From contig CAIPEB010000686.1 of assembly GCA_903863885.1 (NCBI GenBank), positions 1 to 44,587 of the forward strand: 44,587 bases of DNA, given 5' to 3'. Each line of letters starts with the position of its first letter. Position 1 is the stretch's first letter. The notes beneath the pieces were generated by a model, which did not search any database, was not told where the DNA came from, and was given only the letters and a program-made list of their open reading frames with translations. This DNA comes from an uncultured Planctomycetaceae bacterium (GTDB lineage: Bacteria; Planctomycetota; Planctomycetia; Pirellulales; Pirellulaceae). This document shows, in pieces, positions 16,839 through 25,149 of the stretch. A program made the position numbers and the translations under genes.

Positions 16839-17711
16839 ATGCAGAGCCGCACCATGAAGCACTGGGATACCGTGGCAGTTGTTGGGGTGGGGCTGATCGG
16901 CGGTTCGATCGGTCTCGCGCTGCGTCGTCGCGGACTGGTGCGACGGGTCGTGGGAATCGGGCGGAACGAAACCCGCCTCCGGAAGGCCGCCGAACTGGGG
17001 GCCATCACCGAGGCCACAGAGTCGATTGCAGCGGGCGTGTCCGGTGCAAACCTCGTAGTGATCTGCACGCCGGTCGAGCGGATTGTCGGTGACGCTCTGT
17101 CGGCCGCCGAAGCGGCTCGGCCGGATACGCTGATCACGGACGTGGGAAGCACGAAACTGCAGATCGTCACGACGCTCGAAGACCGCATGCGGGCATCGAA
17201 TGAGCGAGGCGTGTTTTTCGTCGGCAGCCATCCGATGGCGGGGAGCGAACGATCGGGCGTCGAGTACTCGCAGGCGGACCTGTTTGAAGACCGGGTGACA
17301 ATCGTGACCCCCACCGGCATGACGCTGCCCGAGCATGGACGGGCGATCACGGATTTCTGGGAGTCGTTGGGCTCGCAGGTGCTGGTTCGCTCGCCGGAAG
17401 ATCACGATCGCGCGGTCGCGGAGGTCAGCCACCTGCCGCACCTTGTCGCATCCGCACTGGCCGCGGCGATCGCACCCGACGATCGCATGCTTGCGGGGGG
17501 CGGTTGGCGCGACACGACCCGCGTTGCTTCGGGGGACGTGGAATTGTGGAGACAGATTCTGTCGGACAACCAGCGGTACGTCTTGAAGTCGCTGGATAAC
17601 TTTGAGAAAGTGCTCGCGACATTTCGCCGAGCTTTGGAAAATGCGGATCAGAACGCTCTCGTCGAACTACTGACAACGGGAAAACAAAATCGTGACGCTG
17701 TGGGAAGTTGA
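16839..17711 (+). CDS. tyrA: Prephenate dehydrogenase (TyrA family)
   Basis: The product of about 290 residues starts with a Rossmann NAD(P)-binding motif (VAVVGVGLIGGSIGLAL). It continues with LVVICTPVERIV, LITDVGSTKLQIV, the conserved FVGSHPMAGSERSGVEYSQA and the helical half containing DHDRAVAEVSHLPHLVASAL and GGWRDTTRVASGDVELWRQI. These are all TyrA motifs. The enzyme oxidatively decarboxylates prephenate to 4-hydroxyphenylpyruvate (or arogenate to tyrosine) in tyrosine synthesis. There is no fused chorismate mutase or ACT domain. ATG 16839 is preferred; 16854 is an alternative. The gene end overlaps the purL start by 20 bases, so the two are probably co-translated, although the pathways are unrelated. 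Confidence 0.92.
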   Translation: MQSRTMKHWDTVAVVGVGLIGGSIGLALRRRGLVRRVVGIGRNETRLRKAAELGAITEATESIAAGVSGANLVVICTPVERIVGDALSAAEAARPDTLITDVGSTKLQIVTTLEDRMRASNERGVFFVGSHPMAGSERSGVEYSQADLFEDRVTIVTPTGMTLPEHGRAITDFWESLGSQVLVRSPEDHDRAVAEVSHLPHLVASALAAAIAPDDRMLAGGGWRDTTRVASGDVELWRQILSDNQRYVLKSLDNFEKVLATFRRALENADQNALVELLTTGKQNRDAVGS

Positions 17712-20634
17712 TATCTATCCGGCCGATGGACTGCCGGACGTGGCCGGGGGGGCCGTGGCAGCCGATGCGCGGGACCTGGGCTTGTCGCAGGATCTGTCGG
17801 TCGATGCGATCCGGGGATACCTGATCGAAGGCGATCTTGATGAGAAGCAGGCCGAACGCATTGCGCGCGAGTTGCTCGCCGATATCGTCACCGAAAAAAC
17901 ATTCGTGGCTCGGAGCGGCGATCCTCGCCTGTCGCAATCGCCGGCGGCGGGCGGGCGGCTGATCCATGTGCTGCGAAAACCCGGCGTGATGGACCCGGTT
18001 GCCCAAAGTACGCTGACGGCCATCGCGGATTTTGGCTTCGCGGCGGAGGCCGTGCGGACGTTCCGCAAGTACTGGGTGCGGGGCCTCGATGACGCGGGAT
18101 TGAAGCTGCTCGGGTCCAAACTTCTTGCAAATGATTCGATCGAACAGGTCGTCGAAGGGCCGCTCCACATCGATCGGCTGCACGTCGGTTCGCCCTATGA
18201 ATTCTCGCTGGTCCGCGTTCCCCTGCGGGACCTGAGCGACGCCGAGCTCATCCAGTTGAGCCAGAAGGGGCAGCTGTATCTCACACTGGCCGAAATGCAG
18301 GCCATCCAGCAGCACTTCCGTCAGTTGGACCGCGATCCGACCGACATCGAATTGGAAACGCTCGCCCAGACCTGGAGCGAGCATTGCAGCCACAAGACGC
18401 TGGCCGGCCGCATCGAATACCGCGACGAATCGGGCACGCGGCGATTCGAGAATATGCTGCGCGAGACGATCTTCGCGGCGACCCAGGAAATCCGCAAGCA
18501 GCTCGGCCCGAAGGACTGGTGCGTGAGCGTCTTCAAGGACAACGCGGGAGTCGTGCAATTCGACGACCAGTTCCATGTCGTCTTCAAGGTCGAAACGCAC
18601 AACCATCCCTCGGCGCTGGAGCCGTACGGCGGCGCCAACACCGGGATCGGCGGCGTGATTCGCGATCCGCTTGGAACCGGCATGGGCGCCAAGCCTGTCT
18701 GCAATACGGACGTCTTCTGCTTTGCTCCGCCGGATACGCCCTTGGAATCGCTGCCCCCCGGCGTGCTGCATCCGCGGCGCGTGATGAAGGGCGTCGTGTC
18801 CGGCGTCCGCGATTACGGCAATCGCATGGGAATTCCGACGGTCAACGGCGCGATCTACTTCGACCCTCGATACCTCGGCAACCCTCTCGTCTATTGCGGC
18901 ACCGTCGGCATCATCCCGCGGGACAAGGCCACCAAGCAGCCGCAGGTCGGCGACTGGATCGTGGTCATGGGCGGCCAGACCGGACGCGACGGAATCCACG
19001 GCGCAACGTTCAGTTCCGCCGAACTGACCAGCGAGAGTGAGGATATCTCCGGCGGCGCGGTGCAGATCGGCAACGCCATCACCGAAAAGATGGTCCTGGA
19101 CGTGTTGCTCGCGGCCCGCGATCGAAACCTGTACAACGCGGTCACCGATTGCGGGGCCGGCGGTCTTTCGAGCGCGGTGGGCGAAATGGGCGCGGAAATC
19201 GGCGCGGAAGTGTGGCTCGAAAAGGCGCCGCTCAAGTACGAAGGCCTGTCCTACACGGAGATCTGGATTTCCGAGGCCCAGGAACGCATGGTCCTGTCCG
19301 TGTCGCCGGACAAGTGGGACGAGTTCGAATCGCTCTGCCGGTCCGAGGGCGTCGAGGCCACCGTGATCGGCAGGTTCGTTCCCACGGGACGGCTGCAATT
19401 GCTTTATGCGGGGAACGAAGTCGGCGAGCTTGGAATGGAGTTCCTGCACGACGGACGGCCTCCCATCATCCGCGATGCCGTTTACCAACCCCGCAAGCCG
19501 CAACCCTGGAAGATTCCCGGCGGCGCGAGGTGGGATCTGTCCGCGATGCTGGTCGCGATCATGGGGTCGCTCAATATCGCCAGCAAGGAATGGGTGATTC
19601 GGCAGTACGACCACGAGGTGCAGGGCGGCAGCGTCATCAAGCCTCTGGTCGGCGTGTGCAACGACGGACCGGGCGATGCCTCCGTGCTGCGCCCCGTGCT
19701 CGGGTCGCGACGCGGGCTGGTCGTCAGTTGCGGCATGAACCCGCGACTGGGAGAACTCGACACGTATCACATGGCGGCCAGCGCCATCGACGAGGCGGTG
19801 CGAAACTGCATCGCGGTCGGCGCCGATCCCCGGCGGATTGCCATTCTCGATAATTTCTGCTGGGGCTATACCGACCGACCCGAAACGCTCGGGTCGCTCG
19901 TCCGCGCCGCGCTCGCCTGCCACGATGTTGCGGTCGGGCTGGGCACTCCGTTCATCAGCGGCAAGGACAGCTTGAACAACGAATTCAGCTACCTGTCCGA
20001 CGGCCGGAAGCAGACCATCTCGATCCCGCCCTCCCTGCTGATCAGTGCACTCGGGCAGGTGGATCAGGTGGATCGCTGCGTGACGATGGACCTGAAGCAA
20101 GCCGGCAATCTGCTTTACATCGTCGGCATGACCCACGACGACATGGCGGGCTCGCACTTCAACATGGTCGCGGAAGTGGACGGCGGCAATTCTCCGCGAG
20201 TTGACGTGGCGCTCGCCAAGCGGACGTTTTTCGCGGTGCACGAGGCCATTCATCGCGGCACCGTGCGGTCCTGCCACGACCTGAGCGAAGGTGGCCTGGC
20301 GGCGGCGGCAGCCGAGATGGCGTTCGCCGGCAACCTGGGCCTGCATCTGGCGCTCAGCCACGTGCCGCGGAATCTGAACGAGTATTCGCCCGATGAGGAG
20401 GCCGTTATCCTGCTGTTCTCCGAATCCAATACCCGATTCCTTTGCGAAGTCGAACCCTCGAAGGCGAAAGAGTTTGAAGAGATCCTCGCCGGCCTGCCTC
20501 ACGGTCTGCTCGGACAGGTCGTCGAGGCCCCGCGATTGTCGATTTCGCGAATGGCGGACGGCGATGCGTCGGCCCTGCTGGAAGTGGATCTGCCCACGCT
20601 GAAAGAGGCGTGGCAGTCGCCGCTGCGTTGGTAG
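17692..20634 (+). CDS. purL: Phosphoribosylformylglycinamidine synthase, PurL with fused PurS-like N terminus
   Basis: The 980-residue protein has the PurL core: LAQTWSEHCSHKT with the conserved His near 230, VVFKVETHNHPSALEPYGGA, GGVIRDPLGTG, GGQTGRDGIHGATFSS, TDCGAGGLSSAVGEMG, then the second half with GTPFISGKDSLNNEFSY and CHDLSEGGLAAAAAEM. Residues 1-170 are two PurS-like halves (WEVDIYPADGLPDVAGGAVA; VLRKPGVMDPVAQSTLTAIA), so PurS is fused rather than separate. There is no glutaminase domain; that is supplied by purQ, which starts about 100 bases downstream. The enzyme converts FGAR to FGAM in purine synthesis using ATP and glutamine. The start is GTG at 17692, inside the tyrA 3' end. 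Confidence 0.95.
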   Translation: MTLWEVDIYPADGLPDVAGGAVAADARDLGLSQDLSVDAIRGYLIEGDLDEKQAERIARELLADIVTEKTFVARSGDPRLSQSPAAGGRLIHVLRKPGVMDPVAQSTLTAIADFGFAAEAVRTFRKYWVRGLDDAGLKLLGSKLLANDSIEQVVEGPLHIDRLHVGSPYEFSLVRVPLRDLSDAELIQLSQKGQLYLTLAEMQAIQQHFRQLDRDPTDIELETLAQTWSEHCSHKTLAGRIEYRDESGTRRFENMLRETIFAATQEIRKQLGPKDWCVSVFKDNAGVVQFDDQFHVVFKVETHNHPSALEPYGGANTGIGGVIRDPLGTGMGAKPVCNTDVFCFAPPDTPLESLPPGVLHPRRVMKGVVSGVRDYGNRMGIPTVNGAIYFDPRYLGNPLVYCGTVGIIPRDKATKQPQVGDWIVVMGGQTGRDGIHGATFSSAELTSESEDISGGAVQIGNAITEKMVLDVLLAARDRNLYNAVTDCGAGGLSSAVGEMGAEIGAEVWLEKAPLKYEGLSYTEIWISEAQERMVLSVSPDKWDEFESLCRSEGVEATVIGRFVPTGRLQLLYAGNEVGELGMEFLHDGRPPIIRDAVYQPRKPQPWKIPGGARWDLSAMLVAIMGSLNIASKEWVIRQYDHEVQGGSVIKPLVGVCNDGPGDASVLRPVLGSRRGLVVSCGMNPRLGELDTYHMAASAIDEAVRNCIAVGADPRRIAILDNFCWGYTDRPETLGSLVRAALACHDVAVGLGTPFISGKDSLNNEFSYLSDGRKQTISIPPSLLISALGQVDQVDRCVTMDLKQAGNLLYIVGMTHDDMAGSHFNMVAEVDGGNSPRVDVALAKRTFFAVHEAIHRGTVRSCHDLSEGGLAAAAAEMAFAGNLGLHLALSHVPRNLNEYSPDEEAVILLFSESNTRFLCEVEPSKAKEFEEILAGLPHGLLGQVVEAPRLSISRMADGDASALLEVDLPTLKEAWQSPLRW

Positions 20635-20736
20635 TGTTTTGCGTGTGGTGTGTCGTCGCAACCCGCGGGCGGACCTCCGGGCCGTGCACGGGGCTGCGAG
20701 TTTTGTTAAACCGACCGTTCATATCGACTGGTAACT

Positions 20737-21519
20737 ATGCCTGCTCCCCGAGTGTTGGTCCTGCGAGCGCCGGGCACGAACTGTGATCACGAAACGGCTT
20801 ATGCTTTTCAACAAGCGGGGGCCGTTGCGGAACTTGTCCACATCAACCGACTGCTGGAGAATCCCTCGATCGCCGGGCGATTTCAGATTCTCTGCGTGCC
20901 GGGCGGTTTCAGTTATGGGGACGACGTAGCCGCGGGCCGCATCCTGGGCAATCAGATTCGCCACCATCTGCGCGACATGTGCGCCGAGTTCAAGCAGGCC
21001 CAGAAGCTGATCCTGGGCATCTGCAACGGGTTCCAGGTGCTGATCAAATCGGGCGTCCTGCTCGAGGACGATTCGCTTGGGCCGATCGCGACGCTCGGCT
21101 GGAACGATACGGGCCGATATGAAGACCGCTGGGTGAACCTGGCCGTGCACGGCGATCGGTGCGTGTTCCTCAAGGGCATTCAGTCGATGTACGTGCCGGT
21201 CGCGCACGCGGAAGGGAAGTTCACGGCCCGCGACTCAGCGATGCTCGACCGCCTCGACCGGCAGGGGCAGCTGGTCCTGCGCTACACGGGCGCCGGGGCC
21301 GGTGCGGATGGCCAGGTGCCCTTCCCGCACAATCCCAACGGTTCGCAGCGCAACGTGGCCGGCGTCTGCGATTCGACGGGCCGCGTTCTCGGACTGATGC
21401 CGCACCCCGAGCGTCACATCGATCCAACTCAGCATCCTCGCTGGACGCGTGGCGAGGGACAGTCACAAGGTGCGGGACTCGCAATGTTCCAGAACGCCGT
21501 GAACTACTTCCGCGATTGA
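20737..21519 (+). CDS. purQ: Phosphoribosylformylglycinamidine synthase glutaminase subunit
   Basis: The 260-residue class I glutamine amidotransferase contains VLVLRAPGTNCDHETAYAFQ, VPGGFSYGDDVAAG, the nucleophile motif ILGICNGFQVL (Cys), and the catalytic His-Glu pair in LMPHPERHIDP. PurQ releases ammonia from glutamine for the PurL reaction. Family members are about 225-270 residues, so this is full length. It follows purL by 102 bases with no strong ribosome binding site, and ends 26 bases before the DNA methyltransferase gene. Confidence 0.95.
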   Translation: MPAPRVLVLRAPGTNCDHETAYAFQQAGAVAELVHINRLLENPSIAGRFQILCVPGGFSYGDDVAAGRILGNQIRHHLRDMCAEFKQAQKLILGICNGFQVLIKSGVLLEDDSLGPIATLGWNDTGRYEDRWVNLAVHGDRCVFLKGIQSMYVPVAHAEGKFTARDSAMLDRLDRQGQLVLRYTGAGAGADGQVPFPHNPNGSQRNVAGVCDSTGRVLGLMPHPERHIDPTQHPRWTRGEGQSQGAGLAMFQNAVNYFRD

Positions 21520-21545
21520 CCCCGCTCGCTTCGCATTCGCGGTGC

Positions 21546-23279
21546 ATGAAACCAACCAGTCTCCAGAAATCGCACGGCGTCTATTACACGTCCCCGTCGG
21601 TCGTGCAGTACATCGTCGAGCGCACGATCGGCCCGCTGTGCGAACGCGGCGGGCCCGTCGCGGGTGAGCCGCTGCGCGTGCTCGATCCGTCGTGCGGAGA
21701 CGGGGCATTTCTGGAAGGGGCACTGACCTTTCTCGCGGGCAAGACGCCGGCCAGAAAACGCGCGGCCTCAGCCGCCCATCGACGCAGGATCTTCACCCAG
21801 CTGTTCGGGATCGATATCGACCGCGAAGTCCTGCGTGCCGCGCGGGATCGGCTGGTGCGCGTTGCGTTGCAGGGCGGGGTCTCGCCGGACAACGATGAAT
21901 CACACGGGGCCGCGACGCGAGACTCGGCGCCGAGGAATCTCCGTTGGGGCGACTTTCTTCTCGACCGCGATGCGTTTCACGCGGATTCCACCGCGAAGCA
22001 GCTGGCCCGCGACTGGAAGTCCGAGTTTCCGGAGGTTTTTGCCGGCCGGAACCCCGGCTTCGATGTGGTGGTCGGCAACCCGCCCTATGTGAATGCCCGC
22101 GTCCTGTCGCAGACTCGCAGTCCCTCGCTGCGAGCCTACCTGCGCCGCCGGTATCGATGTGCAACGAAGGCCTACGATCTGTACGTGCTGTTTGTCGAGC
22201 GGGCATGGGAGTGGCTGCGGGACGGCGGGCGTTGCGGGATGATCGTCCCGAACAAGATCGCCGGGTTGGATTACGCGCGCCAGTGCCGGGAGTTGCTGCT
22301 CCAGCGGACTTCGCTGGTCGAGATCGTCGATCTTGCGGGGCTCAAATTGTTTCCCGGTGCGTCGGTCTATCCGTACATCGTGATATTCGAGAAGAAATCG
22401 CCGCCGCCCGCCCATCGTGTCTCGCTCGTTCAGGCACGCTGCGATCACGGGCGGATCGAGGTGGCCGGACGCACCGTCATTGCGCAGGCAAGCCTCAGCG
22501 CATCGGACGGCTGGCGAGTGCAGCAATCGCTCGACGTGGAATCCCGCGTCCCGACACGGCGGCTCATCGAATGCGGCGAGGTGTACAGCGGGACCACCGG
22601 GTTCATGGCGCACGCGCTGGCCCAATCGCTGAGCGAACACGATGCGGCAAGCCGCGAACCGCGTCTGGAGTTTATCGTCAGCGGGAACATAGGCAGGTAT
22701 CGAATCGAGTACGGCGGCGTGCGATACATGTCGCACCGCTGGAAACGGCCGGTCCTGAACCCGGACTGCCCGATTCTGTCTGATCGCAAGCGGGCCTTGT
22801 TCCGCGAAGGGAAGATCGTTGTTGCGGGCATGAGCCGCCGCCTCGAGGCCGCCTGGGACAAAGGAGGCACGGCACTGGGTGTCCAGGTCTTTGCAGTGGC
22901 TCGGCTCGAGGATCCCTGGTACGTCCTGGGGCTGCTCAATTCGAGCTTGTTCAGCTATCTGTTCCGCACCCGTTTCGCAGCCAAGCGGCTGGGCGGCGGG
23001 TATCTGTCGGTCAACAAGGGGCAGCTTGCCGAACTGCCGATCCGGCGGATCGATCGGAAATCCGAGGACGAGTGGCTGAGCCGCACGCGGATTTCCCGCT
23101 TGGCCCGTCGCCTCACCAGGATGGCCGGTTCCGCAAACATTGAATCGTTGCAGCAACTCGACGCGGAACTCGATCAGGAAGTTTATCGCCTCTATCGTCT
23201 AAGCAGCCGGGATGTTCGTTGCGTTGAGTCGGTTATCCATGGAATTGACGAAAAACCCCGAGGAATTTCACCCGTGTGA
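21546..23279 (+). CDS. Eco57I/TaqI-like N6-adenine DNA methyltransferase without a visible nuclease
   Basis: The 577-residue protein starts MKPTSLQKSHGVYYTSPSVV, a typical gamma-class N6-adenine methyltransferase opening (target YYTP). It has the AdoMet motif LDPSCGDGAFLEGAL and the catalytic NPPY in VVVGNPPYVNAR. Later it has KAYDLYVLFVERAWEWLRDG and GMIVPNKIAGLDYARQCREL. A C-terminal TaqI-type recognition domain ends with GLLNSSLFSYLF and GGGYLSVNKGQLAELPI. There is no PD-(D/E)XK or other nuclease motif at the N terminus, unlike type IIG enzymes. No restriction endonuclease gene is adjacent. It should methylate adenine at a specific site and act as an orphan or as part of a split system. 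It is followed by a 3-methyladenine glycosylase gene 76 bases downstream. The recognition sequence cannot be deduced. Confidence 0.9.
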   Translation: MKPTSLQKSHGVYYTSPSVVQYIVERTIGPLCERGGPVAGEPLRVLDPSCGDGAFLEGALTFLAGKTPARKRAASAAHRRRIFTQLFGIDIDREVLRAARDRLVRVALQGGVSPDNDESHGAATRDSAPRNLRWGDFLLDRDAFHADSTAKQLARDWKSEFPEVFAGRNPGFDVVVGNPPYVNARVLSQTRSPSLRAYLRRRYRCATKAYDLYVLFVERAWEWLRDGGRCGMIVPNKIAGLDYARQCRELLLQRTSLVEIVDLAGLKLFPGASVYPYIVIFEKKSPPPAHRVSLVQARCDHGRIEVAGRTVIAQASLSASDGWRVQQSLDVESRVPTRRLIECGEVYSGTTGFMAHALAQSLSEHDAASREPRLEFIVSGNIGRYRIEYGGVRYMSHRWKRPVLNPDCPILSDRKRALFREGKIVVAGMSRRLEAAWDKGGTALGVQVFAVARLEDPWYVLGLLNSSLFSYLFRTRFAAKRLGGGYLSVNKGQLAELPIRRIDRKSEDEWLSRTRISRLARRLTRMAGSANIESLQQLDAELDQEVYRLYRLSSRDVRCVESVIHGIDEKPRGISPV

Positions 23280-23295
23280 ATGCGTGCCCTCTTCA

Positions 23296-23314
23296 CCTCC
23301 GGACTCCAGACTCC
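23296..23314 (+). repeat. 19-bp dispersed repeat, copy B
   Basis: Exact copy of the 19-mer at 14386-14404, located in the gap between the DNA methyltransferase and the glycosylase genes. The flanks differ (CACCTCC before, CGCACT after), so identity is limited to the 19 bases. Confidence 0.5.
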
Positions 23315-23355
23315 CGCACTGCAGATATCCACGGCACCGCAGTGAGCTCTGAACG

Positions 23356-23988
23356 ATGAGAGAATCTCCGGCAAGACATGATCTGTTTCGTTTGCCGCTG
23401 CCGCGGGAATTCTTTGATCGTTCCGTCGTCGAGGTGGCTCGGGATCTGCTCGGAAGGATTTTGGTTCGAGTCGCGGACGACGGCATCTGTGCCGGGCGCA
23501 TTGTGGAAACGGAGGCTTATCTTTCCAGGAACGACTCGGCGTCACATTCTTTTCGAGGGCCGAATCGAAAGAATGCCACGATGTTTCTCGGTCCCGGACT
23601 GCTGTACGTCTATACGATTCACGCGAGATGCTGCATGAACGTCGTGACGGAGCCGGAAGGTGTGGCCAGCGCAGTGTTAATCCGCGCCGTGGAACCGCTG
23701 GAGGGACTTGAGGCGATGGCGAGGCGGCGCGGAACCACGAAGGTGCTTGATCTGGCTCGTGGTCCCGCGCGGCTCTGCGAGGCTTTCGCGGTTCACCGTC
23801 AATTCGACGGATGGGATCTGACTCGAGGCGAGCAGATCTGGATTGCCGCCTGCGACACCGATCCTGAGCCGAAGGATGTCGGCATGTCATCTCGGATCGG
23901 TGTCACTTCGGCTGGCGATTTGAAACTCAGGTTCTTTCTCAAAGGCAACCGTTTCGTCAGCGGGCCGCGCCGGTTATCAGCCGGTTGA
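23356..23988 (+). CDS. DNA-3-methyladenine glycosylase (AAG/MPG family)
   Basis: The 210-residue protein carries the AAG signatures: REFFDRSVVEVARDLLGRIL, the active-site RIVETEAYLSRNDSASHSF (Glu of ETEAY), RNATMFLGPGLLYVYTIHAR, MNVVTEPEGVASAVLIRAVE and ARGPARLCEAF. The family excises 3-methyladenine, 7-methylguanine and hypoxanthine from DNA in base excision repair. Members are about 190-230 residues, so this is complete. CCMNVV replaces the common HYCMNVV wording slightly. It lies directly downstream of an adenine DNA methyltransferase on the same strand. N6-methyladenine is not a known AAG substrate, so any functional link is inference. Confidence 0.92.
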   Translation: MRESPARHDLFRLPLPREFFDRSVVEVARDLLGRILVRVADDGICAGRIVETEAYLSRNDSASHSFRGPNRKNATMFLGPGLLYVYTIHARCCMNVVTEPEGVASAVLIRAVEPLEGLEAMARRRGTTKVLDLARGPARLCEAFAVHRQFDGWDLTRGEQIWIAACDTDPEPKDVGMSSRIGVTSAGDLKLRFFLKGNRFVSGPRRLSAG

Positions 23989-24035
23989 TCGCCGCGAAAC
24001 GCCTGTCCGGTTGCTTTTGCAGGCGGCCACGGTGC

Positions 24036-24842
24036 TCATCGAATCGTCCCGTAGGTGGCCTGCCGCTTCGGTCGCTGAGCCTGAGTCGCGGCGCTTCGCG
24101 TCTGGCCCGGCATCATGAAGGGCTGAGTCTGCACCGTGTATGAGTCGTCTTCGGTGACGCCAATTTCGTCCTGCGTTGCGTAGGTCTGGCCCCGCATTGT
24201 GTAGGTCTGATTCGGCATGGCAAAAGACATGCCTGACGTGTTGTGCGACTGGCCCGGCATCGTATGCGTCCGATTCACGACCGTGCGTCCGGCCGTGCGA
24301 TAGTGCGGCGATCCGGATCCTGCAGTGGCGGATCGAGGAATGTACTGCCGAGCTTCAGACCGCTTCGCGGGCGTTGGCTGCTTGGCTGGCGCGGGCGTGC
24401 TTTCCTGCGGGGCGAGGATTTCTTCGCCTTCCGAGACCACCATGGCCCCGTCGTCGTACACCTCGTATCCTCCGTCGTAGACCATGGGCATGCCCATCGG
24501 GCCTGCTTCGGCATACCGGTTTCCCCAGAGGAGCGGGCACGGCGAAAACAGATTGCACAGCCATGAACCGCATTGGCCGCACGAGCCACAAGAGCCACAG
24601 CCAGTACCGCAGCCAGTGCCGCAGCCACCCGTCCAGTTGCCGCAGTCGTCACACGGATCGCAGGGAGCCGGCGGGTCGCTCATCCATTCGCCCCAATAAA
24701 CCTCGCCGCAACCACCGGAGGCGCATCCGAGCCCGCATCCCGACCCGCACGAGGGCGTATACATGTGCGTTGGGCAGCAACAGCCGTTGATCAGCAACAC
24801 GACCGAGACAAAAAAACCAGTGGCCACCAGCATTCGGTTCAT
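24036..24842 (-). CDS. Cys/Gly-rich secreted lipoprotein of unknown function
   Basis: The predicted 268-residue protein begins MNRMLVATGFFVSVVLLING and then CCC, a lipobox (LINGC). The N-terminal third is extremely rich in Cys and Gly (GSGCGLGCASGGCG; GGCGTGCGTGCGSCGSCGQC). The C-terminal third has imperfect repeats around M(P/R)GQ: THTMPGQ, YTMRGQTYATQ and FMMPGQTRS, in a Gln/Thr-rich context. AAGGAAC precedes the ATG at 24842. I recognise no catalytic family. The composition suggests a disulfide-cross-linked surface or outer-membrane protein; this is inference from composition. It is divergent from the dimethylformamidase-like gene, with a dispersed repeat between them. Confidence 0.75.
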   Translation of the reverse strand: MNRMLVATGFFVSVVLLINGCCCPTHMYTPSCGSGCGLGCASGGCGEVYWGEWMSDPPAPCDPCDDCGNWTGGCGTGCGTGCGSCGSCGQCGSWLCNLFSPCPLLWGNRYAEAGPMGMPMVYDGGYEVYDDGAMVVSEGEEILAPQESTPAPAKQPTPAKRSEARQYIPRSATAGSGSPHYRTAGRTVVNRTHTMPGQSHNTSGMSFAMPNQTYTMRGQTYATQDEIGVTEDDSYTVQTQPFMMPGQTRSAATQAQRPKRQATYGTIR

Positions 24843-25149
24843 TGCATGTTCCTTGTTTTGGCCCTGAATTACCAACCGTCGGACTTGTGGCTTTGCGCGC
24901 AAAGTCCACGGGCCAACGGAAGTGGGTTTATATTCCGGCGCGGCATCACCGCCTTGACTGGCGGCCCCGCCTCCCTGCGGCGTCAGTACTCAGATGGGCT
25001 CGTCGAGAAACAGACGGGGAGCCGCCCCCCCAACCGAGGTGACCGCTGGCAGCTCCCGCACAATCGTTATCGGTCGTATATTCAACTGAATCGAGAAATT
25101 TCCCCTAACCGCTACGTTTTCACTTTGGTGGTTGCGTCGGAGGATCCGC
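24843..25149. other. 307-base divergent intergenic region
   Basis: This region holds a dispersed repeat copy at 24861-24976 and then an AT-richer stretch (25066-25135) before the plus-strand gene. The second part probably contains that gene's promoter, though I cannot define it. Confidence 0.5.
24861..24976 (+). repeat. Dispersed double-hairpin repeat, copy 2
   Basis: It begins GCCCTGAATTACCAACCGTC and continues with CCAACGGAAGTGGGTTTAT, CCGGCGCGGCATCACCGCC and the GGCGG-CC-CCGCC hairpin. The order matches the copies at 28381 and 33316 and the complement of 34732-34842. The first hairpin has lost some pairs; the second keeps a 5-bp stem. Its left end shares GCCCTGARTACYAACCGTC with the copy at 28381. 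Confidence 0.65.

Noticed and set aside
17425-20661. 1078-codon open frame on the minus strand opposite purL
   Set aside because: It mirrors the codon structure of purL, has no recognisable motif, and the plus strand encodes a complete well-conserved enzyme. It is an antisense shadow caused by high GC.
21900-23156. 418-codon minus-strand frame opposite the DNA methyltransferase
   Set aside because: The plus-strand methyltransferase has all motifs (DPSCGDG, NPPY); the antisense translation shows none.
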